A stretch of DNA of 21,711 nucleotides. Origin: Bacteroidales bacterium. GTDB lineage: Bacteria > Bacteroidota > Bacteroidia > Bacteroidales > WCHB1-69. Made by a program: the position numbers and the translations under genes. This document shows positions 7,862 to 16,366 of the stretch, piece after piece (positions within the stretch are counted from its first letter, which is position 1; each line of letters opens with the position of its first letter). The notes under the pieces were generated by a model. It ran no database searches and was not told where the DNA came from. It saw nothing but the letters and a program-made list of their open reading frames with translations. The stretch lies in NCBI GenBank assembly GCA_031266895.1, contig JAISAD010000153.1:1-21711 (forward strand). Reading direction: 5' to 3'.

Positions 7862-8470
7862 ATGAAAAAAGACAGAAAATATTTAATTGTAGGATTGGGC
7901 AATGCAGAAGCCAAATATAACGGTACGCGCCACAATATTGGTTTTGAAGTAGTACACGCTTTAGCAAAATCTTTAAAAGGCACTTTTCGCGCCACTGATT
8001 ATGCTTATGTTGCCGAAGTTGACTGCAATGGACACCCGCTCTTCATTATCATGCCCACTACCTACATGAACTTGAGTGGCATAGCTGTGCGCTACTGGCT
8101 TGCTCAGGAGAATATTTCTGTGGATAGCCTGTTGGTGGTTTCCGATGATATTGACTTGCCTGTGGGCGATCTGCGCCTGAAGCCCAAAGGAGGAGGAGGC
8201 TCGCATAACGGCCTGAGCCATATTGTTGAATTTTTGGGACATGGCAACTTTCCACGCTTGCGTTTCGGCATTGGAAGAAATTATGTGCATGGACGCCAAA
8301 CAGGATATGTATTGGGAAAATTTGAACACGATGAATATGTTAAAATTGTCAATCCGGCTGTCGAAAAAGCGGTGTTGATGATTAAAACGTTTGTTACTTT
8401 GGGTTTAATGCGCACCATGAATAAGTTTAATACCCGCCCTAAGCCAATAAAAGATCCTGATGATCAGTAA
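7862..8470 (+). CDS. pth: Peptidyl-tRNA hydrolase
   Basis: A 202-residue cytoplasmic enzyme that frees tRNA from prematurely released peptidyl-tRNA. By alignment from memory to E. coli Pth, the active-site residues are present: N14 in VGLGN, H24 in GTRHNIGFEV, N70 in TYMNLSG, D95 in VSDDIDLP and N116 in GGGGSHNGL. The tract LRFGIGRN later in the protein is also typical. Length is normal. The family PG after GLGN is replaced by AE, a mild oddity outside the catalytic set. The gene lies 35 bp after the GT-C gene and 14 bp before the FAD oxidoreductase, so it may be read from the glycan cluster; no promoter is evident directly upstream. Confidence 0.95.
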   Translation: MKKDRKYLIVGLGNAEAKYNGTRHNIGFEVVHALAKSLKGTFRATDYAYVAEVDCNGHPLFIIMPTTYMNLSGIAVRYWLAQENISVDSLLVVSDDIDLPVGDLRLKPKGGGGSHNGLSHIVEFLGHGNFPRLRFGIGRNYVHGRQTGYVLGKFEHDEYVKIVNPAVEKAVLMIKTFVTLGLMRTMNKFNTRPKPIKDPDDQ

Positions 8471-8484
8471 AATTCGCGGGAATA

Positions 8485-9948
8485 ATGTATGATGTGATAA
8501 TCATCGGCAGCGGATTGGGTGGTTTGGAGTGCGGCTACATTCTGTCCAAAGCAGGTTTGAAAGTGGCCATTGTGGAAAAAAACAGCCAAATTGGAGGTTG
8601 CTTGCAAACATTTAAACGCTTTGGCGTCAAATTCGACACAGGGGTGCACTACATCGGCAGTTTAAATGAAGGAGCTTTCTTGAATCGCCTTTTCACCTAC
8701 TTTAATCTGTTTAAAGACATAGAATTGAGTGCTCTCAATAGCAATGCTTACGACACTTATTGCATTGGCGGTAAAAGTTATCAGTTTGCAGTCGGCTATG
8801 AGGAGTTTGCGGTACAATTGGCCGAATCTTTTCCCGGAAATTATGCGGAAATTAAGCGTTATGTACAGAAAATCAAAGAAATAGCCGAAAATTCTCCTAT
8901 TTATAATTTAAGCCGCATTAATGATGCCGATTTCTTTACCTCATATCCTGCCATGACGAGTGTAAATGACTTTGTAGCTTCTTTTACAAACAATGTTATG
9001 CTGCAGAATGTTTTAGCTGCAAACTGGCCGCTGTATGGCGGCCAGAAAAACCAAAGCCAGGCTTATATTCATGCTATTATCAACAATTCGTACATGCAGG
9101 GCGCGTACCGCATTGCAGGTGGCGGCGACACTATAGCACACTCTTTAGCAAATTCTATTTGTGATTTTGGCGGTGAAATTTTAACCCGCAGTGAGGTTGT
9201 CGAAATACTTTGCGATAGTGAAAAAGCTACGGCAGTACGCCTTGCCGATGGCAGAATACTGGAGGCCAAAAATATTATTTCCAACATTCATCCGGTAGCT
9301 ACTTTGCAGAAACTTCACACCAATTTGATACGCAAAGCCTATCGCGAGCGCATTGCAGGGCTATCTAACACCATTTCCAATTTTACGGTTTATATCAAAT
9401 TTAAGGAAAACCGCGTGCCTTATCTTAATTCCAATTTCTATTATCATGAAAATGAGAATGTTTGGAATGCAGAACCGTACGACATTCAACACTATCCGAA
9501 AAATTACCTCTATATGCATCAATGCTATAAAGCCGTACCGGAATATGCCCAAAGCGCTGTACTCATTGGCAACATGCACTATCGAAATGTAGCAAAGTGG
9601 AAGGATAGTAGCACGGGAAAAAGAGGGGCTGATTATCAGGCATTTAAACAAGAAATCGCCTATAGAATGTTAGCCGGATTAGAAGAAAAATTTCCCAATA
9701 TTCACAATAACATTGAGGCTTTTGAAACCTCATCGCCTCTCACTTATCGCGACTATACCGCCACTTGCGAAGGCTCTACCTATGGGATTTTGCACAATAA
9801 AAATTTCCCGCTGCAAAGCACGGTAGCACATAAAACTAAAATTCCCAATCTCTTTTTTACCGGTCAAAATATTTATGCGCATGGCATTTTAGGCGTAACT
9901 ATAGGAGCGTTAATTACCTGCAACGAATTTGTCCCGCTGCCACTCTGA
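8485..9948 (+). CDS. NAD(P)/FAD-dependent oxidoreductase, phytoene desaturase / retinol saturase-like (CrtI superfamily)
   Basis: A 487-residue flavoprotein. The N-terminal dinucleotide fold is clear: GSGLGG at 8-13 (GxGxxG), E31 in VAIVEKN for the adenosine ribose, then IGGCLQTF and FDTGVHYIGS, the family flavin and substrate-side blocks. The C-terminal FAD motif appears as LFFTGQNIYAHGILGVTIGALIT. This is the organisation of CrtI-type desaturases and all-trans-retinol 13,14-reductase-like enzymes. No other carotenoid gene (crtB, crtE) is present here, so a carotenoid role is not shown; a polyprenoid or other lipid substrate is equally possible. It starts 14 bp after pth and is convergent with gldH. 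Confidence 0.82.
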   Translation: MYDVIIIGSGLGGLECGYILSKAGLKVAIVEKNSQIGGCLQTFKRFGVKFDTGVHYIGSLNEGAFLNRLFTYFNLFKDIELSALNSNAYDTYCIGGKSYQFAVGYEEFAVQLAESFPGNYAEIKRYVQKIKEIAENSPIYNLSRINDADFFTSYPAMTSVNDFVASFTNNVMLQNVLAANWPLYGGQKNQSQAYIHAIINNSYMQGAYRIAGGGDTIAHSLANSICDFGGEILTRSEVVEILCDSEKATAVRLADGRILEAKNIISNIHPVATLQKLHTNLIRKAYRERIAGLSNTISNFTVYIKFKENRVPYLNSNFYYHENENVWNAEPYDIQHYPKNYLYMHQCYKAVPEYAQSAVLIGNMHYRNVAKWKDSSTGKRGADYQAFKQEIAYRMLAGLEEKFPNIHNNIEAFETSSPLTYRDYTATCEGSTYGILHNKNFPLQSTVAHKTKIPNLFFTGQNIYAHGILGVTIGALITCNEFVPLPL

Positions 9949-9960
9949 CACATTTCTGCG

Positions 9961-10455
9961 TTATTTCTGTTTCCCCTGCTTGTTTTGTTCATGATAACAG
10001 AGTGAAATGCCAAAATTGGCAATGCCTTTCAAATTCTCGGTGCGCATGGCCTGATAGACTTTCAAGGTGTAGAGACCCTTTTGATTGAAACGAACCTTGG
10101 ACTTGAAGAGAAACCGGTTGTCTTTGAGGCGGCCACTGCTCTTGCCTTTCCATACACCGTAATTGTCGCACAAAATGCAGCCCAGCGTATCTTTCCCAAT
10201 ATATCCGCTTGGAAAAATTGTGGTCAGGAAGATATAAAAATTCTGCGTCTCAAAATCAACGCTATTGCGCACATTAATGTAAATATCATAATATTGCAGC
10301 GAATCGGTAATTTTAAACTGATAAGTAAGCGCTGAATCCATATTCCAAATTTCGTTGGGAATGGTGTCGTTTTTTTCATAGAAATCCCTCCGACTACAAG
10401 CGCTGAAAAGCAACAGGAAGAGTACAAAAAAGGAAAAAAACAGGGTGTGTTTCAT
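9961..10455 (-). CDS. gldH: Gliding motility lipoprotein GldH
   Basis: A 164-residue exported lipoprotein. The signal peptide (KHTLFFSFFVLFLLLFSAC) ends in a lipobox LFSAC with the lipidated Cys at 20. The body has the GldH pattern, including IWNMDSALTYQFKITDS, YDIYINVRNSVDFETQNFYIF and KVRFNQKGLYTLKVYQAMR. GldH is one of the lipoproteins needed for gliding in Flavobacterium and is conserved in gliding and non-gliding T9SS bacteria; its exact job is not settled. It starts directly after the ricT-like stop, so the two genes form one operon, a pairing I recall as common in this phylum. It faces the CrtI-like gene tail to tail, with 12 bp between stops and no obvious terminator. Confidence 0.88.
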   Translation of the reverse strand: MKHTLFFSFFVLFLLLFSACSRRDFYEKNDTIPNEIWNMDSALTYQFKITDSLQYYDIYINVRNSVDFETQNFYIFLTTIFPSGYIGKDTLGCILCDNYGVWKGKSSGRLKDNRFLFKSKVRFNQKGLYTLKVYQAMRTENLKGIANFGISLCYHEQNKQGKQK

Positions 10456-10456
10456 T

Positions 10457-11656
10457 TTATTGATCCTCTATATTTTTTAATTCGTCAAGGCTGAAATAAA
10501 CGCCCTCATCCACCGATTCCTGATTTACAATAGCAAAATCTTCCAGATTTTCAGGATATTTACCGATTTTGTTCATTTCAATAATATCATTCACCTTATC
10601 CAGTGGAATGGCAAAAATTTTATTGTGATCATTGAAATACGAATACCAGACAATCCGCTTAAAGATATCAATTTTCTTGTATATTCCCTTTCCTTTAGAT
10701 GTTTTGAGGGGAATGCTGGAAGCTGGAAATGCTTTTAACTCCTCGATGTAGGTGGACTGTTCATAATTGAGGCAGCACTTCAGTTTGCCACACATGCCGG
10801 CCAGCTTTTGAGGATTGAGCGACAACTGTTGGGTACGTGCTGTAATGGTAGATACCGATTGGAAATTGGACAGCCATGAAGAGCAGCACAATTCGCGTCC
10901 ACAAGTGCCAATGCCCCCCAGGCGGGCGGCTTCCTGTCGGACGCCAATCTGTCGCATCTCAATGCGAATTTGAAAATGTTCGGCCAAAATTTTAATCAAC
11001 TCCCGAAAATCAACCCGCTCTTCCGCCGAATAATAAAAAATGGCCTTAGAGCCATCTCCCTGATACTCTACATCATTCACTTTCATCTTCAGGTTTAAAT
11101 CCCAGGCAGTATAGCGCGATGAAAGCATGGTTTCATACTCTCGATTAATTGACGAAATCCACCTTTCAATATCGGCAACGCGTGCAGTATGACAGAGTTT
11201 TTTTGTAACCTCTTCGGGTTTCAATTTCTTATGCTGCAATTGGCGTTTTACCATCTGTCCTACCATAGAAACAATGCCGATATCATGACCCTGTATTGCT
11301 TCCACAACTACAATATCGCCCACTCGAAAAACCTCCTCTGGAGGCAGCCGAAAGAACTCTTTGTGGCTATTCTTAAAACGCACCTCTGCAATAGGATACT
11401 CAAGATATTCGAGGGATAAATCCAACTGTTTCATCCAATCGAAAGTAGCCAGTTTACAGCATTTGTGCTCATATTGTGAACAGTGGTACTGATGTGCTGA
11501 TGGCTTGTCGTGCAATCCACGCCCTAAAAAGCGATTTTGTGATATTTTATCCGCCTCTTCCGAAATACCTGCGCGAATATCCATATCCAGGAATTGTTCC
11601 AGATTTTCGCTTTGTGAATGGTCTTTATCTAAAAATTCTTCTTTCTTATTATTCAT
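10457..11656 (-). CDS. ricT: PSP1/RicT (YaaT)-family protein
   Basis: A 399-residue cytoplasmic protein with a PSP1 C-terminal domain. It has the cysteine pairs typical of RicT: TCGRELCCSSWL (C252, C257, C258) and GMCGKLKCCLNYE (C289, C294, C295), plus an N-terminal set (C59, C66, C67). In Bacillus subtilis RicT is part of the RicA-RicF-RicT complex, which carries Fe-S clusters and affects RNA processing and development; RicA and RicF are not seen here, so the role in this phylum is open. The sequence between about 85 and 240 (EVRFKNSHKEFFRLPPEE, IFYYSAEERVDFREL) matches PSP1. The highly charged first 50 residues are poorly conserved in kind. It is first in an operon with gldH. Confidence 0.85.
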   Translation of the reverse strand: MNNKKEEFLDKDHSQSENLEQFLDMDIRAGISEEADKISQNRFLGRGLHDKPSAHQYHCSQYEHKCCKLATFDWMKQLDLSLEYLEYPIAEVRFKNSHKEFFRLPPEEVFRVGDIVVVEAIQGHDIGIVSMVGQMVKRQLQHKKLKPEEVTKKLCHTARVADIERWISSINREYETMLSSRYTAWDLNLKMKVNDVEYQGDGSKAIFYYSAEERVDFRELIKILAEHFQIRIEMRQIGVRQEAARLGGIGTCGRELCCSSWLSNFQSVSTITARTQQLSLNPQKLAGMCGKLKCCLNYEQSTYIEELKAFPASSIPLKTSKGKGIYKKIDIFKRIVWYSYFNDHNKIFAIPLDKVNDIIEMNKIGKYPENLEDFAIVNQESVDEGVYFSLDELKNIEDQ

Positions 11657-11725
11657 TATAAATGGTTGTATATATGCTAATTGCAGGTGAACAAATGCTG
11701 TAAATCAGCCTGACTAAATGAATTG

Positions 11726-11733
11726 CAAAAGTA
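11726..11733 (-). promoter_or_regulatory. Putative -7 box for ricT-gldH
   Basis: The minus strand reads TACTTTTG, matching TAnnTTTG, about 70 bp before the ricT start. No clear -33 TTG is present at the normal distance. Confidence 0.4.
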
Positions 11734-11881
11734 CGGGATTTTTTTTAATTAAAATAGAGAAAATCATTTTTGAGATTTAGGTAGCTAAATATCCGGCCAT
11801 AATACTGATAGAGACTTATGACAGTAACCCACAGAGTTGTTGCGAACCGAAAAGATAAATTTCAAATCTCAATTAATTTTG

Positions 11882-11889
11882 TATTTTTG
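11882..11889 (+). promoter_or_regulatory. Putative -7 box for the kamDE operon
   Basis: TATTTTTG matches the TAnnTTTG consensus 41 bp before the kamD ATG. TTC instead of TTG stands about 18 bp upstream (11861-11863), so the -33 element is weak and might need an activator. Confidence 0.45.
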
Positions 11890-11930
11890 CAGGCTTATAG
11901 CTTTACAAGAAAAAAGAACGAAATCAACGT

Positions 11931-13487
11931 ATGCAAAAGTCAAAAGTGGGATTGGATTTTCAGAGGGTAGCACATGCTAAACAGGTGGCTGCCAATATTG
12001 CTGCCGAAGTGCAGCAGTTTGTAAATAATTACACTACAGTGGCTGTAGAACGAACAATATGTCGATTGCTTGGCGTGGATAATGTGGATGAAAATGAAGT
12101 GCCGTTGCCCAATATACTTGTGGAGCAACTGAAAGAAAAAGGGGCACTTGGCGAAGGTATTCTCTTTTTTCTGGGTAATGCAATGGTAGAAACCGGTCTG
12201 CAACCTCAGGAAATTGCCGAAAAAATAGCAGATGGACAATTGAATATTACGCAACTGCCTGTTCATAATCGCTCCGAAATTGAGAAAAAATTGCAACCTG
12301 TTATTGATCAGTCTATTGTAATAATAAAAGAGCGGCGTTTGCGGCGAGAAAATTATCTGAATACCATTGGCGAAGGCACAAAACCCTATCTCTATGTAAT
12401 TGTAGCTACCGGCAACATTTACGAAGATGTAGTGCAGGCGCAAGCCGCCGCCCGTCAAGGAGCAGATATCATTGCCGTAATTCGCACTACCGGGCAAAGC
12501 TTGCTTGACTATGTGCCCTATGGTGCAACTACTGAAGGTTTTGGCGGTACTTTCGCTACACAGGAGAATTTTCGTATTATGCGCAAGGCTTTAGATGAGG
12601 TGAGTGAAGAGGTAGGACGCTACATCCGCCTCTGCAACTACTGCTCAGGCCTCTGTATGCCTGAAATTGCTGTTATGGGGGCATTCGAAGGCTTGGATGT
12701 GATGCTCAACGATGCCCTTTATGGCATCTTGTTTCGTGACATCAATATGCAGCGTACCCTTGTTGACCAGTATTTTTCTCGTATTATCAATGGTTTTGCC
12801 GGTGTAATTATCAATACCGGCGAAGATAATTACCTCACTACTGCCGATGCCTTCGAACAGGCACACACTGTCCTCGCCTCCGACTGCATTAATGAACAGT
12901 TGGCGCTTATGGCCGGTCTGCCCGAAGAACAAATGGGCTTGGGACATGCCTTTGAAATGGACCCTCAGCTCGAAAATGGGTTTCTCTACGAATTGGCACA
13001 AGCCCAAATGACTCGCGAAATCTTTCCTAATGCACCGCTAAAGTACATGCCCCCTACCAAATTTATGACCGGCAATATTTTCAAAGGCCATATTCAGGAT
13101 GCCTTATTTAATATGATAGGAATCTGGACGAATCAGGGCATTCAACTGCTTGGAATGCCCACGGAAGCCATTCATACGCCCTTTATGAGCGACCGCTACC
13201 TCTCTATTGAAAATGCCAAGTATATTTTCGGTAATATGAAGAATATTGGAGATGAAATGGAATTTAAAGAGGGAGGCATTATCCGGAAACGGGCGCAAAA
13301 AGTCCTGGATGATACCATTGAATTGTTAGAAAAATTAGAAAAAGAGGGACTTTTTACCGCCCTCGAAAAGGGAATTTTCGGCGATGTAAAACGTTCCAAA
13401 ACCGGCGGCAAGGGTCTTGACGGTGTGGCACCAAAAGGGGAGAACTATTTTAACAGTTTTGTAGATTTGATGAAATTGAAGATATAG
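11931..13487 (+). CDS. kamD: Lysine 5,6-aminomutase, alpha subunit
   Basis: The 518-residue alpha subunit carries the PLP- and substrate-binding TIM barrel of the adenosylcobalamin- and PLP-dependent mutase that moves the terminal amino group of D-lysine or L-beta-lysine from C6 to C5 in lysine fermentation. The start MQKSKVGLDFQRVAHAK, the segment GQSLLDYVPYGATTEGFGGT and RLCNYCSGLCMPEIAVMGAF are family blocks, and the length equals the usual figure of about 515-520. It is first in a three-gene operon with kamE 56 bp downstream; a small hairpin lies in the gap. The upstream pathway genes kamA, kdd and kce are not adjacent: the neighbour is the unrelated ricT-gldH operon. Confidence 0.93.
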   Translation: MQKSKVGLDFQRVAHAKQVAANIAAEVQQFVNNYTTVAVERTICRLLGVDNVDENEVPLPNILVEQLKEKGALGEGILFFLGNAMVETGLQPQEIAEKIADGQLNITQLPVHNRSEIEKKLQPVIDQSIVIIKERRLRRENYLNTIGEGTKPYLYVIVATGNIYEDVVQAQAAARQGADIIAVIRTTGQSLLDYVPYGATTEGFGGTFATQENFRIMRKALDEVSEEVGRYIRLCNYCSGLCMPEIAVMGAFEGLDVMLNDALYGILFRDINMQRTLVDQYFSRIINGFAGVIINTGEDNYLTTADAFEQAHTVLASDCINEQLALMAGLPEEQMGLGHAFEMDPQLENGFLYELAQAQMTREIFPNAPLKYMPPTKFMTGNIFKGHIQDALFNMIGIWTNQGIQLLGMPTEAIHTPFMSDRYLSIENAKYIFGNMKNIGDEMEFKEGGIIRKRAQKVLDDTIELLEKLEKEGLFTALEKGIFGDVKRSKTGGKGLDGVAPKGENYFNSFVDLMKLKI

Positions 13488-13489
13488 AA

Positions 13490-13505
13490 ATGCGGCGTGC
13501 CGCAT
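13490..13505 (+). other. Intercistronic hairpin between kamD and kamE
   Basis: ATGCGGC-GT-GCCGCAT forms a 7-bp GC-rich stem right after the kamD stop. No T run follows, so it is unlikely to be a full terminator; it could mark an mRNA processing or stability point. Confidence 0.4.
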
Positions 13506-13543
13506 CATTAAATTAATAACACAAAAATTATCAGATAAATATT

Positions 13544-14326
13544 ATGAGTGGAGGACTATATTCCATGGAGGGTAAAGACTTTGATCAAACCCTCGATCTG
13601 AAAAAAATCAAACCTTACGGCGATACCATGAATGATGGTAAAGCGCAACTCAGTTTCACTCTGCCTGTGCCTTGCAGCGACGAAGCCGTTGAAGCAGCCA
13701 AGCAATTGCTTAGAAAATGGGGCTTTGATAATCCTCAAGTTGTTTATTATAAGGAACTCACAAACGGATTTACCTTTTTTAACTGCTATGGAAACTGTCA
13801 ACAAACTGTTGATTTTACTTCTATTCACGTCCCCAAAGTGGAAAGCGATGTAATGGATATGCACGAATGCGACGCCTTTGTAAAAGAACATATTGGGCGA
13901 AAAGTGATAGTAGTGGGAGCTAGCACTGGCACCGATGCCCACACGGTAGGTATTGATGCTATTATGAATATGAAAGGCTATGCCGGCCACTATGGTTTGG
14001 AACGTTATGAAATGTTTGAAGCACTTAACATGGGTAGCCAGGTGCCTAACGAAGAGATTGTCGCTAAGGCGATAGAATTGAAAGCGGATGCTATTTTGGT
14101 ATCGCAAACTGTAACGCAAAAAGATGTGCATATTAAAAACCTGGTAGAACTTGTAGAGATGCTGGAAGCCGAAGGATTGCGTGATAAAATTATTCTCTGT
14201 TGTGGAGGTCCCCGCATTACTCACGAATTGGCGCAAGAGTTGGGTTATGATGCCGGTTTCGGCATGAATAGCTTCGCCGATAATGTAGCCTCGTTTATTG
14301 TGCAGGAGTTGGCAAAAAGAAAGTAG
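13544..14326 (+). CDS. kamE: Lysine 5,6-aminomutase, beta (cobalamin-binding) subunit
   Basis: A 260-residue partner of KamD. It has the base-off cobalamin motif DxHxxG as D131-A-H133-TVG136, and K144 in NMKGYAG eleven residues after the His. In the well-studied clostridial enzyme His133 ligates cobalt and Lys144 of the same subunit forms the internal aldimine with PLP; both fall at the same numbers here. The N-terminal OAM dimerisation region (about 1-110) precedes the Rossmann-like B12 domain, which ends in the family's GGPRITHELAQELGYDAGFG. Both cofactors are therefore supported. The gene is 56 bp after kamD and 56 bp before the CoA-transferase subunit. Confidence 0.95.
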   Translation: MSGGLYSMEGKDFDQTLDLKKIKPYGDTMNDGKAQLSFTLPVPCSDEAVEAAKQLLRKWGFDNPQVVYYKELTNGFTFFNCYGNCQQTVDFTSIHVPKVESDVMDMHECDAFVKEHIGRKVIVVGASTGTDAHTVGIDAIMNMKGYAGHYGLERYEMFEALNMGSQVPNEEIVAKAIELKADAILVSQTVTQKDVHIKNLVELVEMLEAEGLRDKIILCCGGPRITHELAQELGYDAGFGMNSFADNVASFIVQELAKRK

Positions 14327-14382
14327 GCGAAGGAAATAGAAAGGTTAAAATAACAAACATAAACAAATTTAATATAGCGGTC

Positions 14383-15042
14383 ATGGATAAAAATCAAATT
14401 AGAGAAGTAATTGCCAAGAGAGTGGCTCAAGAGTTGAAAGACGGAGATGTAGTCAATTTGGGAATTGGATTGCCTACTCTGGTGCCAAATTATCTACCCG
14501 AAAACGTAACGCTGACTTTGCAGTCGGAAAATGGTCTGCTTGGCATGGGACCTACTCCCGAAGCCGGCCAGGAAGATGCTAACCTCGTTAATGCCGGTGG
14601 TGGTTACATTACAGCGGTATCCGGTGCATCCTCTTTTAGTTCTGCCGACTCATTCTGCATTATCAGGGGCGGACATGTAAATGTAACCATTTTGGGCGCT
14701 ATGCAGGTGGATGAGCAGGGTGACCTTGCCAATTGGTCTATACCCGGCAAAATGACCCCCGGCATGGGTGGCGCTATGGATTTGCTCGTAGGGGCGTGCA
14801 ATGTTATCCTCGCTATGGAACATACTGCCAAAGGTAATCCTAAAATATTGAAAAAATGTACCTTGCCGCTTACCGCCAAAGGTCAGGTAAACATGATTGT
14901 TACCGAAATGGGCGTAATGAAAGTTACTTCAAAAGGCATTGTCCTGACCGAAATTCATCCCGAATTTACAGTAGAAGAGGTACAAGCTGCTACGGAAGCA
15001 ACTTTGATTATTACGGATGATTTAAAACCGATGGCGATATAG
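14383..15042 (+). CDS. atoA: CoA-transferase beta subunit (butyryl-/acetate-acetoacetate CoA-transferase, AtoA/ScoB-like)
   Basis: A 219-residue beta subunit of a type I 3-oxoacid CoA-transferase. The catalytic glutamate is E49 in the family motif SENGLLG, preceded by GDVVNLGIGLPTLVP (21-35) and followed by the glycine-rich INPAGG-like region NAGGGYITAVSGASSF and GGHVNVTILGAMQVDEQGDLANW. In lysine fermentation this enzyme exchanges CoA between acetoacetate and butyryl-CoA or acetate, which fits its place after kamDE. The alpha subunit, needed for activity in this family, is absent from the window and must lie elsewhere. The stop codon lies inside the terminator hairpin. Confidence 0.9.
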   Translation: MDKNQIREVIAKRVAQELKDGDVVNLGIGLPTLVPNYLPENVTLTLQSENGLLGMGPTPEAGQEDANLVNAGGGYITAVSGASSFSSADSFCIIRGGHVNVTILGAMQVDEQGDLANWSIPGKMTPGMGGAMDLLVGACNVILAMEHTAKGNPKILKKCTLPLTAKGQVNMIVTEMGVMKVTSKGIVLTEIHPEFTVEEVQAATEATLIITDDLKPMAI

Positions 15043-15065
15043 CTATATCGTGATGGCGGTTTTTT
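15024..15065 (+). terminator. Intrinsic terminator, probably bidirectional, after the kam operon
   Basis: An inner 16-bp perfect palindrome CGATATAGCTATATCG (15035-15050) is enclosed by AAAACCG (15024-15030) and CGGTTTT (15057-15063), followed on the plus strand by six T (15060-15065). On the minus strand the same structure follows the ATPase stop (15065-15067) and ends in TTTT. Both genes' stop codons touch or lie within it. Confidence 0.75.
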
Positions 15066-16366
15066 CAACTATTTATGCAAAAAACAGCATACAATGGAAC
15101 AGATTTTATGCCATTTTCAAAACCGAAATTCTTTTGTGAAATGCGTATTGAGTACGGACATTTGTATTGTTTTGCAAAAATATTCATACTTTTACTGTGT
15201 GTATTAACACCTCGTTTTACTTCCACAGGAATAACATCAACTCCTTTTTGCAACACAAAATCTACTTCCGCCGTATTATCGTTTTTCCAATAAAAAAGCG
15301 GAATTTTATTTGCAGTAAATGCCTGTGCTACATAATTTTCCGTAACAGCCCCCATAAAATTATTGTTTTCATTGTTTTCAGCAACAAGTAATTCGGCAGG
15401 CAAGCGAGATTTGAGCGTAAGCAAACCCACATCGCTCAGATAGAGTTTGAAATCGGGAAAATAAGCATAAACCGCAATCGGAATATTTCCTTCGGTAATC
15501 TTTTGACATTTCAAAATTGTCCCTGCAAAATTAAGCCATTCGATACTTTCGCCAAAAATGGTTGCCGTCCCTCCTTTTTGCACAATTTTATATTGAAATT
15601 TGCGGTTTTCCTTTGCTAATTGGGCAGGAACGGAATTGTAGCAAGCACGAATTTTGACACTTGTAGTCGTGTCCGCATATTTCGACATATCAGCTGTATA
15701 TTCGTTAAAAATGTCATTTTGAATAACTTGCGCACTCAAAAAGCTTTCTGTTTCAACAAAATTCTTTACCGCCGCAGGCATTCCGCCAACAACCAAATAT
15801 TTCTTGTACAATTCCAGTGCTAACTTATGCAGCGCCATATTCATTGGTGCGTTGCTTTCAAAATGATTTTTTATCTCTTCTGCCAATTTTTCGTAACCCA
15901 ACGCCCACAAAAACTCCTCAAAGTCGAGCGGAAACATATAAAATTCATCAACTTTTCCAACAGGAAACGAGTATTTTTCGCGATTTACCGCTACGCCAAG
16001 TAATGAGCCTGCCGCCGCAACGTGATATTCGGGCGCTTGTTCACAAAAATATTTCAACGAAGTCAAAGCCCTTTCGCACGCCTGAATTTCGTCAAAGAAA
16101 ATCAAAGTTTTGTTTGCTATAATTTGTTGTTTTTTAGTTAATTCTAAGTGCTGAATAATCCTTTTGGGCGAAATATCGCCGTCAAGAAAATCACGTAAAG
16201 TCGTTTCTATCTCCATATTGAGATATACAACATTATCAAAATTTTCTTTGGCGAAATTTTCCAAAGCATAAGTTTTCCCCACTTGACGTGCACCATTTAA
16301 TATCAACGGATTACGGCCTTTCTTGTTTCTCCACTCCAATAATTCAGAGATAATTTTTCTTTGCAT
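15065..16366 (-). CDS. ATP-binding protein, AAA_14 with DUF4143 C-terminal domain
   Basis: A 433-residue protein of the widespread AAA_14/DUF4143 group, whose function is unknown. The N-terminal ATPase has Walker A GARQVGKT (25-32), Walker B TLIFFDEIQ (87-95) and AAAGSLLGV (117-125), a family sensor region. The PL(D/E)FEEFLWALG block lies near 147-157. The C-terminal DUF4143 part contains E367-V-D369 and, 13 residues on, E382-V-K384 (IPVEVKRG), the pattern of a PD-(D/E)xK nuclease-like fold. Such genes are scattered singly and in many copies through Bacteroidota and archaeal genomes. It has its own consensus promoter between two direct repeats and converges on the kam operon, which suggests a separate acquired unit. 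A DNA-related or defence role is only conjecture. Confidence 0.85.
   Translation of the reverse strand: MQRKIISELLEWRNKKGRNPLILNGARQVGKTYALENFAKENFDNVVYLNMEIETTLRDFLDGDISPKRIIQHLELTKKQQIIANKTLIFFDEIQACERALTSLKYFCEQAPEYHVAAAGSLLGVAVNREKYSFPVGKVDEFYMFPLDFEEFLWALGYEKLAEEIKNHFESNAPMNMALHKLALELYKKYLVVGGMPAAVKNFVETESFLSAQVIQNDIFNEYTADMSKYADTTTSVKIRACYNSVPAQLAKENRKFQYKIVQKGGTATIFGESIEWLNFAGTILKCQKITEGNIPIAVYAYFPDFKLYLSDVGLLTLKSRLPAELLVAENNENNNFMGAVTENYVAQAFTANKIPLFYWKNDNTAEVDFVLQKGVDVIPVEVKRGVNTHSKSMNIFAKQYKCPYSIRISQKNFGFENGIKSVPLYAVFCINS

Larger units (their letters stand above)
11657..11930. other. Divergent intergenic region between ricT and kamD
   Basis: These 274 bp hold two outward-facing -7 boxes (11726-11733 and 11882-11889). 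A short hairpin ATTTAG-GTAG-CTAAAT lies at 11775-11790. A 9-bp inverted pair, TTGAGATTT at 11770-11778 and AAATCTCAA at 11864-11872, is spaced 85 bp apart. I see no small gene, tRNA or B12-riboswitch signature here. Confidence 0.5.

Noticed and set aside
11770..11872. 9-bp inverted pair TTGAGATTT / AAATCTCAA
   Set aside because: The arms are 85 bp apart in AT-rich DNA, so chance is a good explanation; noted only within the intergenic entry.
11657..11930. Cobalamin riboswitch upstream of the B12-dependent kamDE genes
   Set aside because: No B12-box-like conserved core or multi-stem structure could be recognised; only short scattered inverted repeats are present.
11940..12497. 185-codon minus-strand ORF
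   Set aside because: It is antisense to kamD, which has strong family motifs; the translation is low-complexity and Phe/Ile-rich like a shadow frame.
13556..14236. 226-codon minus-strand ORF
   Set aside because: It is antisense to kamE, which carries the conserved DxHxxG and PLP lysine; no domain is visible.
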